Below are positions 45,948 to 56,359 of a stretch of DNA of 64,000 bases, piece after piece. Made by a program: the position numbers and the translations under genes. The notes beneath the pieces were generated by a model. That model was not told where the DNA came from. It did no database searches and saw only the letters and a program-made list of their open reading frames with translations. Source of the stretch: Marinilactibacillus piezotolerans (GTDB lineage: Bacteria > Bacillota > Bacilli > Lactobacillales > Carnobacteriaceae_A); NCBI RefSeq assembly GCF_900169305.1, contig NZ_FWDP01000002.1, forward strand, positions 310,001-374,000, written 5' to 3'. Position 1 is the stretch's first letter. Each line of letters opens with the position of its first letter.

Positions 45948-46406
45948 ATGGACCAAATGGACAAGAAAATTGTTGAAATACTACAAAAAAACAGTCGAGC
46001 TTCCCTAAAAGAAATCGCCGGAGAAACTTATTTATCTTCTCCGGCTGTCTCCGCTCGTATTCATCGACTGGAAAACGAGGGCATCTTAGGGCGATACATT
46101 GCAGCTCCTGACTTAAAAAAGATGGGGTATCATATCCAAGCCTTTATTCACTTGGACTTGAGCCCAAATCAGAAAGAGGACTTTTATCCTTACATCGAGC
46201 ACTGCACCAATGTATTGGAATGCAACTGTGTGACTGGGGAATTCTCCATGCTGATCAAGGTGGCATATCCAACCACAACAGAATTGGATGATTTTATCAA
46301 TAACCTGCAGCAGTTCGGTAAAACATCTACTCAGATCGTTTTTTCTACCCCCGTTCCTGCTCGCGGAGTTCAACTGATTGCTTCTGAAGAAGAAGAAAAC
46401 CAGTAA
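45948..46406 (+). CDS. Lrp/AsnC family transcriptional regulator
   Basis: 152 residues: N-terminal helix-turn-helix (SLKEIAGETYLSSPAVSARI, about 19-38) and C-terminal RAM/effector domain (about 60-145). Regulon unknown; amino acids are the usual effectors. AAAGGAG precedes the ATG. Confidence 0.92.
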   Translation: MDQMDKKIVEILQKNSRASLKEIAGETYLSSPAVSARIHRLENEGILGRYIAAPDLKKMGYHIQAFIHLDLSPNQKEDFYPYIEHCTNVLECNCVTGEFSMLIKVAYPTTTELDDFINNLQQFGKTSTQIVFSTPVPARGVQLIASEEEENQ

Positions 46407-46467
46407 AAAACAGCTTTACTTCTGCCCGATCCAGCGAGATCAAGTCAGAAGCAAAGCTGTTTTTTTA
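46405..46467. terminator. Bidirectional terminator Lrp / tsaD
   Basis: AAAACAGCTTTACTTCTG pairs with CAGAAGCAAAGCTGTTTT, then TTT. Confidence 0.88.
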
Positions 46468-47475
46468 TATAGTCAATCCAGGTTGAGCGTTTAGTGTTAA
46501 ATCGATTTGATCCGTTTTAATGGATTCTACAAAAGCAGCGGCACCAATCATCGCGGCATTGTCTCCACATAAAGAAAGCGGCGGAATGAGCAATTCAGTA
46601 TCCTGCAGCTCTTGCTCGACGGCTTCTTTCAATGCTGTTCGCAGTCCTTTATTGGCCGCTACACCGCCTGCTAAGACGATTTGTTTAACTGGCTGCTCTT
46701 TGGCGCAGCGAATCGTTTTTTTCACCAATACTTCTATAACTGCTGCTTGAAAACTGGCTGCTAAGTCATTAGGATCCAGTTTTTCTCCCTTTTGCTTTGC
46801 GTTATGCACCGTATTAATGAAAGAACTTTTCAGACCGCTGAAGCTGAAGTCATTGGATTCATCTTGAAGCATAGCTCTTGGAAAATGGTATGTGTCTTTT
46901 CCTTTATGCGCCATTTCATCAATATGTTTCCCGCCAGGATAAGGTACACCTAACACACGCCCGACTTTGTCGTAAGCTTCTCCTGCAGCATCGTCTCTTG
47001 TCTCTCCAATAATTTCATAATGCCCTGGTGCTTCTATATAGACCAGCTCTGTGTGTCCTCCGCTGACAACAAGTGCCAGCAGCGGAAATTTAAGCGGCTG
47101 GACTAACTGGTTAGCATAAATGTGTCCGATAATGTGATTGACTGGAATCAGCGGCAGCTGATGTGCGTAAGCGACGGCTTTAGCTGCGTTAACACCGATC
47201 AGCAAAGCTCCTACCAGACCTGGTCCTTCTGTTACAGCAACGGCATCCAGATCCTCATAGGAAACCCCTGCTTGTTTCAGCGCTTCTTCCATCACCAGCG
47301 TCATCTGCTCAACATGGTGACGGCTGGCTACTTCAGGAACTACGCCTCCGAATCTTTGATGACTTTTGATTTGGGAAGCCACAACATTAGACAACTGGTG
47401 ATTCCCATTTTCAATAACTGCTGCACTCGTTTCATCGCAACTAGTTTCTATTGCTAATACTTTTTTTATAGTCAT
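46465..47475 (-). CDS. tsaD: tRNA N6-threonylcarbamoyltransferase TsaD
   Basis: 336-residue catalytic subunit of t6A synthesis. [15 protein letters not shown] at the start, metal histidines in [11 protein letters not shown] near 110, and [12 protein letters not shown] are diagnostic. Start ATG 47475 (MTIKKVLAI). Follows rimI with 13 nt spacing. Confidence 0.97.
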   Translation of the reverse strand: MTIKKVLAIETSCDETSAAVIENGNHQLSNVVASQIKSHQRFGGVVPEVASRHHVEQMTLVMEEALKQAGVSYEDLDAVAVTEGPGLVGALLIGVNAAKAVAYAHQLPLIPVNHIIGHIYANQLVQPLKFPLLALVVSGGHTELVYIEAPGHYEIIGETRDDAAGEAYDKVGRVLGVPYPGGKHIDEMAHKGKDTYHFPRAMLQDESNDFSFSGLKSSFINTVHNAKQKGEKLDPNDLAASFQAAVIEVLVKKTIRCAKEQPVKQIVLAGGVAANKGLRTALKEAVEQELQDTELLIPPLSLCGDNAAMIGAAAFVESIKTDQIDLTLNAQPGLTI

Positions 47476-47488
47476 TTTATACTCTCTT

Positions 47489-47959
47489 TCATACTGCACT
47501 TTTTAAAACAACGGCATCTTCTTGCGGGTTCGAATAATACTGCTTGCGCACGCCAACAGGAATGAATCCCATTTTTTTATAAAGCAGGATTGCCGGACGG
47601 TTGGAAACCCGTACTTCTAAGAACAGGTCTGTTATCTCATTTTCCTGCAGAATTTTCTTTGTTTCAGCAATCAGTTCAGAAGCGATTCCCTGTCTTTTAT
47701 ATTGATTTCTGACTACGATATTATAAATTTCTGCTTCTGGTTTGACGATCGAACCACTGAGAAAGGCTATCAGTTCGCCTTCAAGCTCAGCAATAAGATA
47801 GAACAAATGAGAAATAGCTCTTGTCTCTTCAAACTGCTCAACCGTCCAAGGGGATCCATGTTCAAAACTTTCATTCGACAATTCGTATAATCTCCGGGAA
47901 ATTGTCTCTTCCGAGCCCAATAAGCGAAATGTTAAGTTACGCTGGTTCGAATCTTTCAT
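47489..47959 (-). CDS. rimI: Ribosomal protein S18 alanine acetyltransferase RimI
   Basis: 156-residue GNAT. Core: [22 protein letters not shown] (acetyl-CoA loop QYKRQGIA) and [19 protein letters not shown], the hallmark EVR..N..A..LY..GF of RimI. AAGGAG lies 8 nt before ATG 47959. Position between tsaB and tsaD is conserved in Firmicutes. Confidence 0.9.
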   Translation of the reverse strand: MKDSNQRNLTFRLLGSEETISRRLYELSNESFEHGSPWTVEQFEETRAISHLFYLIAELEGELIAFLSGSIVKPEAEIYNIVVRNQYKRQGIASELIAETKKILQENEITDLFLEVRVSNRPAILLYKKMGFIPVGVRKQYYSNPQEDAVVLKSAV

Positions 47960-47971
47960 CCCTTTTGCTCC

Positions 47972-48571
47972 TTAGTCCTGACTGTGTTGAGGGACAACCT
48001 TTTCTGGCAGCATCATTGCCATTTCCAAAGCATCTTCATGGTCATTTGCATAATATCCTTTTTTGATTATCCCTTTTTTAAACCCGATTTTTTCATAAAG
48101 CCGCTGCGCACGATTATTGGACACCCGCACTTCCAAACTCAAAATCGTCATATTCTCGGACTCTGCAATGCGCTTTAACTCCGAGATCAGAAATGTAGCG
48201 ATTCCTTTGCCCTCATAAGATGGAATCGTTGCGATATTAGTAATATGGGCTTCACTAGCGACAAACCATGAACCAATAAAAGCTACAGGCTTACCATGAT
48301 CCGTTACGATAATATAAAAAGCATTTCTATTGTAACGGATCTCATGCAGCAGTGCTGCCCGATTCCAAGGTGTCTGACCATCGTAACAAAGTTTCTCAAT
48401 TGTCAGTATATCTTCTACTCGTTCTTCTGTTGCCAGTGAAACGGATAGAAATCGCTGGTCATCGAGAGCATAAAAAGACTGTGTCAGCTTTACTCGTTCT
48501 GCAATCGGCAGAGGAAGCTGTTGATAAGATTTGGGGATTTTTTCCATCAGCCACTGTCTAATATTTCTCAA
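47972..48571 (-). CDS. Second RimI-like acetyltransferase
   Basis: 199-residue GNAT with an extra N-terminal part. The RimI hallmarks ITNIATIPSYEGKGIATFLI and LEVRVSNNRAQRLYEKIGF are both present. Two consecutive RimI paralogs separated by 12 nt. TTG start at 48571 has AAGGAGGAAG 8 nt upstream. Overlaps the tsaB end by 14 nt. Confidence 0.88.
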   Translation of the reverse strand: MRNIRQWLMEKIPKSYQQLPLPIAERVKLTQSFYALDDQRFLSVSLATEERVEDILTIEKLCYDGQTPWNRAALLHEIRYNRNAFYIIVTDHGKPVAFIGSWFVASEAHITNIATIPSYEGKGIATFLISELKRIAESENMTILSLEVRVSNNRAQRLYEKIGFKKGIIKKGYYANDHEDALEMAMMLPEKVVPQHSQD

Positions 48572-49295
48572 TGTAGCTTCCTCCTTTTTGATCAGGATTT
48601 GCCTCTTTCCAGTTTTCTTCCGCTTCTGTCAGCTTTGTATATTCTGGTACAAATGAATGTACGTCGACTGGTGCTTCTTTCAAGCCAAGCCAAGCCACTA
48701 CACTGGCTCTGGGAAGCTGTTGGTACATAGGCAGAGTCAGCAGACTGCCTTTCAGCTTGCTTTCAAAGAGTTCTTGATACTTAATATAGTCTGCACCGAT
48801 GACTTGTACTGGCTGGAGCGACTCCCGTTGTCTTCTTGCCACGATCTCTACCCACTCTTCTGCTGAAACATGCCTGTCTTTTTCCAGCTGAAGCAGTTGA
48901 CCTTCTCTAAAGGTGTACAGCCCTGTATATAAATTACCTCTTCGCGCATCCATAATCGGAACGATTAGAGACTCATCTAACGGTGAAGCATTACCTGCCA
49001 GCACTTTTAAACTGGACACACCGACGAGTTCTGTCGAAGTAGTCCACGCCAGAGTTTTGGCTACTGTTACAGCAATGCGCACACCCGTATAAGACCCCGG
49101 ACCTTTAGCCACAGCAATACGATCCATGTCCTCCAGCGTTAATGCTGCATCTTTCAGCACTTGCTCTATAGCCGGCATTATCTGGACACTGTGATTCCTT
49201 TTAACATTTATTGTTCTTTCTGCCAATATCTTTTGATCTTCAATCACTGCAGTACTCATTGTCTGATTTGATGTATCCATTGCTAAAATGCGCAT
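48558..49295 (-). CDS. tsaB: tRNA t6A biosynthesis protein TsaB
   Basis: 245-residue inactive TsaD paralog and scaffold. ILAMDTSNQTMSTAV at the start and VAKGPGSYTGVRIAV near 67 are diagnostic. AAGGAG precedes ATG 49295. First gene of tsaB-rimI2-rimI-tsaD. Confidence 0.95.
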   Translation of the reverse strand: MRILAMDTSNQTMSTAVIEDQKILAERTINVKRNHSVQIMPAIEQVLKDAALTLEDMDRIAVAKGPGSYTGVRIAVTVAKTLAWTTSTELVGVSSLKVLAGNASPLDESLIVPIMDARRGNLYTGLYTFREGQLLQLEKDRHVSAEEWVEIVARRQRESLQPVQVIGADYIKYQELFESKLKGSLLTLPMYQQLPRASVVAWLGLKEAPVDVHSFVPEYTKLTEAEENWKEANPDQKGGSYIEKY

Positions 49296-49482
49296 TTGGT
49301 TTCTCCTTGCTGTATTCCTTTTCTTTCTTATAGTTTAGCATAATTCGGCAGACTGAGAAACCAAATCACTACTTGATTTAAGCGTATTCTTTGCAATTTT
49401 AAAGCTAGAGTTCTAAACTTTGAGCATAGCTTTAGTATTTTCATCTATTTTGTATATAGAACATAAGAAAGGAGTGATCAAA

Positions 49483-49677
49483 GTGGCAGACAGTTCAAAA
49501 AGTATCAAAAACAAACTTAGCGGGCTTACGGATAAAGTTGCCGGTGAGGCTAAAGAACAATACGGCAAAATTTCAGAAGACAGAAAAACCGTCGTTGAAG
49601 GTAAACGCCAGAAAGTAAAGGGGCAGGAAGAAGAAACTTACGGAAAAGCACTTGAAGATCACGATCAAGACAGATAG
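49483..49677 (+). CDS. CsbD-like stress protein
   Basis: 64-residue hydrophilic protein, MADSSKSIKNKLSGLTDKVA with repeated KxKG/EEET segments, resembling CsbD (SigB-dependent in B. subtilis). GTG 49483 has AAGGAG upstream; earlier ATGs lack one. Function unknown. Confidence 0.75.
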   Translation: MADSSKSIKNKLSGLTDKVAGEAKEQYGKISEDRKTVVEGKRQKVKGQEEETYGKALEDHDQDR

Positions 49678-49766
49678 AAAACGCTCAGTATATGAAACAT
49701 ATTAAGTTTTTAATCTGGTCTAAATATAGTTTAAAATTAGAAACATTCGAACAAATCTTTAAGGTG

Positions 49767-49798
49767 CACTTTCAAAAAGCTGCTTCTGTTTGAAAGTG
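49767..49798. other. Hairpin between CsbD-like and SDR genes
   Basis: 10-bp stem CACTTTCAAA / TTTGAAAGTG with a 12-nt loop, not followed by a T-run, so probably a weak terminator or an mRNA structure. Confidence 0.5.
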
Positions 49799-49851
49799 GA
49801 CATTTTAGATTCAACCATTTTAATCAAATTTTACTTATTCGGAGGAACCAT

Positions 49852-50589
49852 ATGACTAAACTGATGATTACAGGAGCTAACGGAACGATCGGCATTGAGC
49901 TTGTCAAACACTTGAAGCAAAATTATGATCTAGTCCTAGCGGATATTGATTTTTCAGACTTCCCAGAAGAACTGAAGGAAGGCGCAACAATCGTTGAAAA
50001 GGACTTATCTAAAGTAGAGTCATGGGATCATTTGCTGGATGACGTGGAGTATGTCATACAACTGGCGGGCAACCCAGATGCCGGTGCACAATTCTATGAG
50101 GGTCTGCTGGACCTGAATTATAAATTGCCGCAGAACCTTTATGGGGCAGCAGAAAAATCCGACACAGTGAAAAGAATCATTTTCGCCAGCTCTATCCATG
50201 CAAGCGATGCTTATCCAGACAATGTACAGGTCAAAACTTCGGAAGTACCTCGCCCTGATGATTTATACGGAGTATCGAAAGTCTTCTTGGAAGCATTGGC
50301 CAGCTATTACGCCTACAAAAAAGGCATTGAATCTATCGGTATCCGAATCGGTGATTATAAGTCTCCTGGAGAAGATGTTTCACCCGAAGCGGATTTTTAT
50401 TCTAAAGGAAAGTTCTTCACTTATCGAGATATGAATCATCTTATAGACTGCTGCTTGAAAGCAGAGCTTGTTGAAGAGCCTTATTTGTTAGTCAATGGGA
50501 TCTCTAATAATTCTTTCCCACGATTAGATATAGATCAGGCTCGAGTGAAATTAGGGTACCAGCCCCAAGACAATGCCTTTGAAAGCTAG
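49852..50589 (+). CDS. NAD-dependent epimerase/dehydratase (extended SDR)
   Basis: 245 residues. Cofactor motif TGANGTIG (7-14), catalytic Ser and YGVSK near 138-142. The C-terminal half is short, as in uronate dehydrogenase-like SDRs. Sugar substrate not known. GGAGGAA precedes the ATG. It lies next to the galactose genes but is too divergent and too short to be GalE. Confidence 0.82.
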   Translation: MTKLMITGANGTIGIELVKHLKQNYDLVLADIDFSDFPEELKEGATIVEKDLSKVESWDHLLDDVEYVIQLAGNPDAGAQFYEGLLDLNYKLPQNLYGAAEKSDTVKRIIFASSIHASDAYPDNVQVKTSEVPRPDDLYGVSKVFLEALASYYAYKKGIESIGIRIGDYKSPGEDVSPEADFYSKGKFFTYRDMNHLIDCCLKAELVEEPYLLVNGISNNSFPRLDIDQARVKLGYQPQDNAFES

Positions 50590-50616
50590 TAAAAGAAAAA
50601 AGAGGAGAAATCCAAT

Positions 50617-50653
50617 AAAAGGAGAACTGGACTTAGTCTAGTTCTCCTTTTTG
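50617..50653. terminator. Bidirectional terminator SDR / galR
   Basis: AAAAGGAGAACT (50617-50628) pairs with AGTTCTCCTTTT (50640-50651). Confidence 0.88.
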
Positions 50654-51646
<993 letters not shown>

Positions 51647-51745
51647 CTATTCACTCCTCTTATCAAATTCTTTTCTATTATACAAAAAGATGCCCGTTAG
51701 AGCATCTCTTTCTTTGACTGATCTGCATGGCTCGGCTTTTCTTTA

Positions 51746-52792
51746 TTAAATGGTATCAAACCGGTAAGTCGTTTGAGAATGGTAGGTTTCTTCTGGTCTC
51801 AGCTCAATATTTCCAAATCCAGGATGATTAATCGCATCCGGCAAGGCTTGAGTTTCCAGTGTAAGACCTGCATACGGCTGCGCCGGCTCTCCTTTTATAG
51901 TATAGGCATCCATTACCTTGTTATGCGTAAAGATTACGACACTTTCTTCATTAGTCGTCATCGTTACTCGGCGTCCGCTGTTTATTTCTGAAAGAATCGC
52001 CTGCACCGGCTGGTCTTTTTGATCCAGCACAAAGGGATGATCCAACCCGGAAGCCGGTTTGATTTGAGAATCATCAGATAATACAGCTTCTCTTAATCGT
52101 TTAGGTTCTGAAAAATCAAAAGCCGTTCCTTTTGAGTCTTCCAATTTACCTGTTGGAAGATTACGGTCCGCCAATGTACCGTATTTTGTACTAGCCAGCT
52201 GCAAAGTATGATCTAGAATCGGCTGTTTAATATCCCCTGTCAGATTGAAGTAGATATGATTGGTCGGATTAAACAGTGTTGGTTTATCCGTTTTTGCAGT
52301 GTACTGAATGATCCACTCGTTCTTTTCAGTCAATCGGTATTCCACTTGGACTTCCAGGTTACCGGGATAGCCGTTTTCCCCTTCCAGACTCGTAAGTGTA
52401 AAGAGAATACTGGCTGCATCGTCTTCTGACTTCGTTTCAGCAGACCATAATTTCGTATCTAATCCGGACGGTCCGCCATGCAGCTGATTGCCTTTTTCAT
52501 TTACGTCAAGCTGGTACGACTGTCCATCCAGCTCAAACTGTCCGTCAGTTATTCGTCCGGCTACTCGTCCGATCGCGGCCCCATAAAATGGACGATGCGC
52601 TACCATATCTTCCAGTGACTCAACATTAAGGGTAATGTCTGCGATCTGACCATTTTTATCCGGCGTCATGATTTTCGTAACAATTGCTCCGTAGGTAATG
52701 GCAGATAAAGATACACCATTCGTGTTTGTCAGTGTATATTCTGTTACTTCCTGATTTTGAAACATACCAAAAGTTTTTGCCGTAATCTGCAC
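51746..52792 (-). CDS. galM: Aldose 1-epimerase (galactose mutarotase)
   Basis: 348-residue mutarotase interconverting alpha- and beta-galactose. Catalytic His in QLHGGPSGLD near 88, FNPTNHIYFNL near 160, and a C-terminal Glu in GLTLETQALPD. GTG 52792 is chosen: AGGAGG lies 7 nt upstream, whereas the ATG nine codons earlier has none. Confidence 0.92.
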   Translation of the reverse strand: MQITAKTFGMFQNQEVTEYTLTNTNGVSLSAITYGAIVTKIMTPDKNGQIADITLNVESLEDMVAHRPFYGAAIGRVAGRITDGQFELDGQSYQLDVNEKGNQLHGGPSGLDTKLWSAETKSEDDAASILFTLTSLEGENGYPGNLEVQVEYRLTEKNEWIIQYTAKTDKPTLFNPTNHIYFNLTGDIKQPILDHTLQLASTKYGTLADRNLPTGKLEDSKGTAFDFSEPKRLREAVLSDDSQIKPASGLDHPFVLDQKDQPVQAILSEINSGRRVTMTTNEESVVIFTHNKVMDAYTIKGEPAQPYAGLTLETQALPDAINHPGFGNIELRPEETYHSQTTYRFDTI

Positions 52793-52848
52793 TTCATTTC
52801 CTCCTGCTGTTTTGATCATTTGTTAACTATACGTAGATTTTATCTTTA

Positions 52849-54369
52849 TTATACAGTTTTCAATCGTTCAACAAAATCAAGAAAGGCTGACTGTCCTTTT
52901 TCTGTCCGTTTAAACACACCGGCATCTTTGAGTACTTTTAAGAAAATATCGCCCACAGACTGTTGAATAAGCAGATCGATCTGTTCAGATGAAAGATTCT
53001 CTGCCGGTTCTTTCAATGTATCAGCCCATGGTTGATGGATAGGATCGACTGTCTCGACCTCTCCCATAAGAAAAGCTTTGACCTCCGCTAATTCCCTTTC
53101 CAGTCTCGGAGGCAGAATCGCCAGTCCCATAACTTCAATTAGTCCAATATTTTCTTTTTTAATATGCTGAACTTCTGGGTGCGGATGGAAAAGGCCATCT
53201 GGATACTGCTGAGTAGTACGGTTGTTCCGCAGCACCAAGTCCAACTCAAACTGATCTTCTCTCATTCTGGCAATGGGGGTCACCGCGTTATGCGGCGTTG
53301 TACCTGTGTATGCCTGGATATCGACCGACGGATCATCGTATTCATCCCAAGTCTCCATGACCTTTTTCGCTGCCTGCTCCATCGCTGACTGATCCTTGCT
53401 GCTTAGCCGAATCACTGACATCGGCCATTTAACCAGCCCGGCTTTTACTTGCGGCAAGTCCTTTAGTTGAAAGGTCTCTTCCATTTCCGCTCTTTCCAGC
53501 GCAAAAGTGTGCTGACCACCTTGATAGTGATCATGAGAAAGAATCGATCCGCCTACGATCGGTAATCCGGCATTTGAGCCCACAAAATAATGCGGCAATA
53601 TCGTTAAGATATCCAACAGATTTTTGATTGCACGCTCTCCAACATTCATTCCCCGGTGTTCTTCAGAAAGAAAAATGGCATGCTCATTATAGTAAGCATA
53701 CGGAGAATACTGAAATCCCCAAGGCTCTCCGGCTACTTCCAGTCGGATAATCCGGTGGTTTGAGCGCCCTGCATGACTCTCATGACCGGCGTACCCTTCG
53801 TTTTCCATACACAATGCATTGACTGGATACGAATATTGCGTTTGTTTAGCCGCCGCAATTTTTTTAGGGTCTTTTTCCGGTTTCGATAAGTTGATCGTAA
53901 TTTCCAAGTCTCCATACTCTGTTGGATGGGTATACTCAATATTTTTTGCGATTTCTCTGGTTTTAATATAATTACTCTCTTCGCTGAAGGTATAAAAATC
54001 ATTCGTTGCCAGCTGCTGATTTTTGGCATAAAGCTGCCAGAAACGATTATTGACTTCTGACGGTCTCGGTGTCACGACATCCATGATTTTTGCACCGAAT
54101 ACATCGCGCGCAGATGCTGAATCTTCGATCAATTCCACTTCCACTGCATACTCAACAAGATCATCCAGCATAGTTAAATGAGAAGATTCATGAAAAAGTT
54201 CATTAGAAGATTCTGGATCCGATAATTCCTTTTTCTTTAATAATTCCAATAATTTATTGGTCAGATAAATCCGGTCTAGCGGGTCGACTTTCTCATGATC
54301 AATGTGCCACTGAATAAAAGCAGCAATTGTTGCATCAATCTTCTGATTGCTCAAAGGTTGCTGATTCAT
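52849..54369 (-). CDS. galT: Galactose-1-phosphate uridylyltransferase, class II
   Basis: 506-residue Firmicutes-type GalT (not the histidine-triad class I length of about 350). SHDHYQGGQH and GSNAGLPIVGGS are typical. ATG 54369 overlaps the galK stop by one base (TAATG), so translation is coupled. Leloir pathway step two. Confidence 0.95.
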   Translation of the reverse strand: MNQQPLSNQKIDATIAAFIQWHIDHEKVDPLDRIYLTNKLLELLKKKELSDPESSNELFHESSHLTMLDDLVEYAVEVELIEDSASARDVFGAKIMDVVTPRPSEVNNRFWQLYAKNQQLATNDFYTFSEESNYIKTREIAKNIEYTHPTEYGDLEITINLSKPEKDPKKIAAAKQTQYSYPVNALCMENEGYAGHESHAGRSNHRIIRLEVAGEPWGFQYSPYAYYNEHAIFLSEEHRGMNVGERAIKNLLDILTILPHYFVGSNAGLPIVGGSILSHDHYQGGQHTFALERAEMEETFQLKDLPQVKAGLVKWPMSVIRLSSKDQSAMEQAAKKVMETWDEYDDPSVDIQAYTGTTPHNAVTPIARMREDQFELDLVLRNNRTTQQYPDGLFHPHPEVQHIKKENIGLIEVMGLAILPPRLERELAEVKAFLMGEVETVDPIHQPWADTLKEPAENLSSEQIDLLIQQSVGDIFLKVLKDAGVFKRTEKGQSAFLDFVERLKTV

Positions 54370-55538
54370 TAGGCATCCCATTCCTTTGTTCCGTCCGCTG
54401 TTTCAGCAATATAAAATTCTGCTGAATGCCCGATTTCCTGTTCAAAACGTTTGCCTACTTGACCAATAAACGTGTCTACCTTCGCATCTTCAACTATAGC
54501 AATACAACACCCTCCAAAGCCGCCGCCTGTCATTCGTGCACCGATGACGCCGGATTGCTCCCAAGCTAATGAAACCAGCAGATCTGTTTCTTTTACCGTC
54601 ACTTCATAATCATTTTTCAGGGAACGATGTGATTCATTCATTAACTGCCCAAACGTTTTTAAATCACTGGTCTTCAGGGCATTTGCAGCTTGATTCGTCC
54701 GGATATTTTCATAAACAGCATGCTTCGCTCGGCGCAGCAGTACATCTTCTTGAATAGAAGTTTTGTGTGCTTCAAATTCTTCTGCCGATAGAGACCCCAG
54801 TGACGGAACATCTATATCTGTCTGCAGCTGTTTCAATGCCTCTTCACACTGTTCTCTTCTTAAGTTATATTCAGAATCTACGAGTTCTCTGCGTGTCATC
54901 GAGTTCATGATTATGATTTTATGATCCGGCAATTCCACTGGTACTTGTTCATAGTCCAGCGTATTGGTATCCAGCAGCATCGCATGTTCTTTTTTGGCCA
55001 TTCCTACGGCAAATTGATCTAAAATCCCTGAATTCAAGCCTAAGAATTCATTTTCTGTTTTCATCCCTAGTTTGACAATGTCAAGTTGAGGGATATCTAA
55101 ATTGAAGCATTCTCTGATGATGACTCCTGTCAGCACTTCTAAGGAAGCGGAGGAGGACAGTGATGCACCGTTTGGAATCGTTCCATAAATATACATATTC
55201 AATCCATTGGGCAGCTCACCGAATTTTTGCTGCAAGTAGAGAAACATGCCTTTTAAGTAATTGGTCCATTTGTCCGTTTTATTGTACTCAATATCCGCCA
55301 ACTCAAAATTCAGCATTCCATCATCTGGAAAATTCGCTGAATAGGCATATACAGACTGATCGTCTCGCATAGAAACGACAGCATAAGTGCCCATCGTGAT
55401 TGCACAAGGAAAAACTTTCCCGCCATTGTAATCTGTGTGTTCACCAATTAAATTGATTCTTCCGGGTGAAAAAAAGACTCGTTCTCCAGGTGCACCAAAC
55501 ACTTTTTTGAATCCCTCTAATAACTGTGTTTTCTCCAT
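54369..55538 (-). CDS. galK: Galactokinase
   Basis: 389 residues. Signature GRINLIGEHTDYNGG near 26-40, phosphate loop NGASLSSSASLEV near 125 and GARMTGGGFGGCCI near the C-terminus. GAGGGAG precedes ATG 55538. First gene of the gal operon. Confidence 0.97.
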   Translation of the reverse strand: MEKTQLLEGFKKVFGAPGERVFFSPGRINLIGEHTDYNGGKVFPCAITMGTYAVVSMRDDQSVYAYSANFPDDGMLNFELADIEYNKTDKWTNYLKGMFLYLQQKFGELPNGLNMYIYGTIPNGASLSSSASLEVLTGVIIRECFNLDIPQLDIVKLGMKTENEFLGLNSGILDQFAVGMAKKEHAMLLDTNTLDYEQVPVELPDHKIIIMNSMTRRELVDSEYNLRREQCEEALKQLQTDIDVPSLGSLSAEEFEAHKTSIQEDVLLRRAKHAVYENIRTNQAANALKTSDLKTFGQLMNESHRSLKNDYEVTVKETDLLVSLAWEQSGVIGARMTGGGFGGCCIAIVEDAKVDTFIGQVGKRFEQEIGHSAEFYIAETADGTKEWDA

Positions 55539-55570
55539 ACTGCTCCCTCATTTCTCCTAGTAGTGACTAC

Positions 55571-55613
55571 ATTGTAAACCCTTTAGTAAAAAATAACAAG
55601 TAAATTTACTAAA
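55571..55613 (-). promoter_or_regulatory. gal promoter with putative GalR operators
   Basis: Minus strand TTGTTA (55599-55594), 17-nt spacer, TACAAT (55576-55571). TTTAGTAAA (55582-55590) lies in the spacer and its inverse TTTACTAAA (55605-55613) is just upstream of the -35, a plausible pair of GalR half sites. Confidence 0.7.
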
Positions 55614-55671
55614 TATTATATTTAAGTAAGTTACCATTCGGCATATCCTACAGAATTCCCGATTAAGAACA

Positions 55672-55984
55672 ACACTGTTTATTCTTGCTACTCGGTCTCT
55701 TTTGCTGTCCCAGTTGATAGAATGCACTGCTTATTTTCGCTACCCGACCTCTTCTTCTGCTTCAGTTGATAGAATACACTGCTTATTCTTGCTACTCGGT
55801 CTCTTTTGCTGCTTCAGTTGATAGAATGCACTGCTTATTTTTGCTACTCGGTCTCTTTTGCTACTTCAGTTGATAGAATGCATCGCTTATTCTTGCTACT
55901 CGGTCTCTTTTGCTGCACCAGTTGATAGAATGCACCGCTCATTTTTGCTACTCGATCTCTTTTGCTGCCCCAGTTGATAGAATA
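55672..55984. repeat. Tandem repeat array B, six copies of a 52-bp unit
   Basis: CAGTTGATAG recurs at 55711, 55763, 55815, 55867, 55919 and 55971, always 52 bp apart. The unit also contains TTATTCTTGCTACTCGGTCT. Copies differ by a few bases each. 52 is not a multiple of 3, so it is not a coding repeat. Plus strand pyrimidine-rich. Lies upstream of galK. Confidence 0.95.
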
Positions 55985-56123
55985 AGAGGTTCGTCAGTGC
56001 GACCCTTTGTATCCGACTTCAGATTCCGCATCACTGAAGTATCCTTTGTCTTTCGCTTACAGTTCCTACTGCCTATCCTGCAGCGGCTTTTCATCATCAA
56101 GTTATCGCCCATGCCAGGTGCGT
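55985..56123. other. Intergenic stretch after array B
   Basis: Open frames here are not supported by a ribosome site or known family; nothing else recognised. Confidence 0.35.
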
Positions 56124-56155
56124 AAAAAAACACCTGACTTTTCATTCAGGTGTTT
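56124..56155 (-). terminator. Terminator of the small membrane peptide gene
   Basis: Minus strand AAACACCTGA (56155-56146) pairs with TCAGGTGTTT (56137-56128), then TTTT. Confidence 0.88.
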
Positions 56156-56179
56156 CTGTTAGTATAAAGGGTTTAAAGT

Positions 56180-56329
56180 TTATCCGAACACGGTCTCCAG
56201 TAATTGAACGACCCATCCAGACACATCTAGTCCTGTGCTGTAGAGAATAACACCATCTACTACAATCAATCCGACGATACCAGCAACCCCCACAAAGAGT
56301 GTTTTTATAGAAAATTTTCTTTCTGCCAT
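56180..56329 (-). CDS. Small single-pass membrane peptide, unknown
   Basis: 49-residue product: MAERKFSIKT then a hydrophobic segment LFVGVAGIVGLIVVDGVILY, and a short tail ending ETVFG. AAGGG lies about 10 nt upstream of ATG 56329. It is 30 nt downstream of the isochorismatase-family gene and ends at a strong terminator, suggesting a real gene. No family recognised. Confidence 0.55.
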   Translation of the reverse strand: MAERKFSIKTLFVGVAGIVGLIVVDGVILYSTGLDVSGWVVQLLETVFG

Positions 56330-56359
56330 TTTATTCTGCCCTTAAGTTAACTTTTTTAC

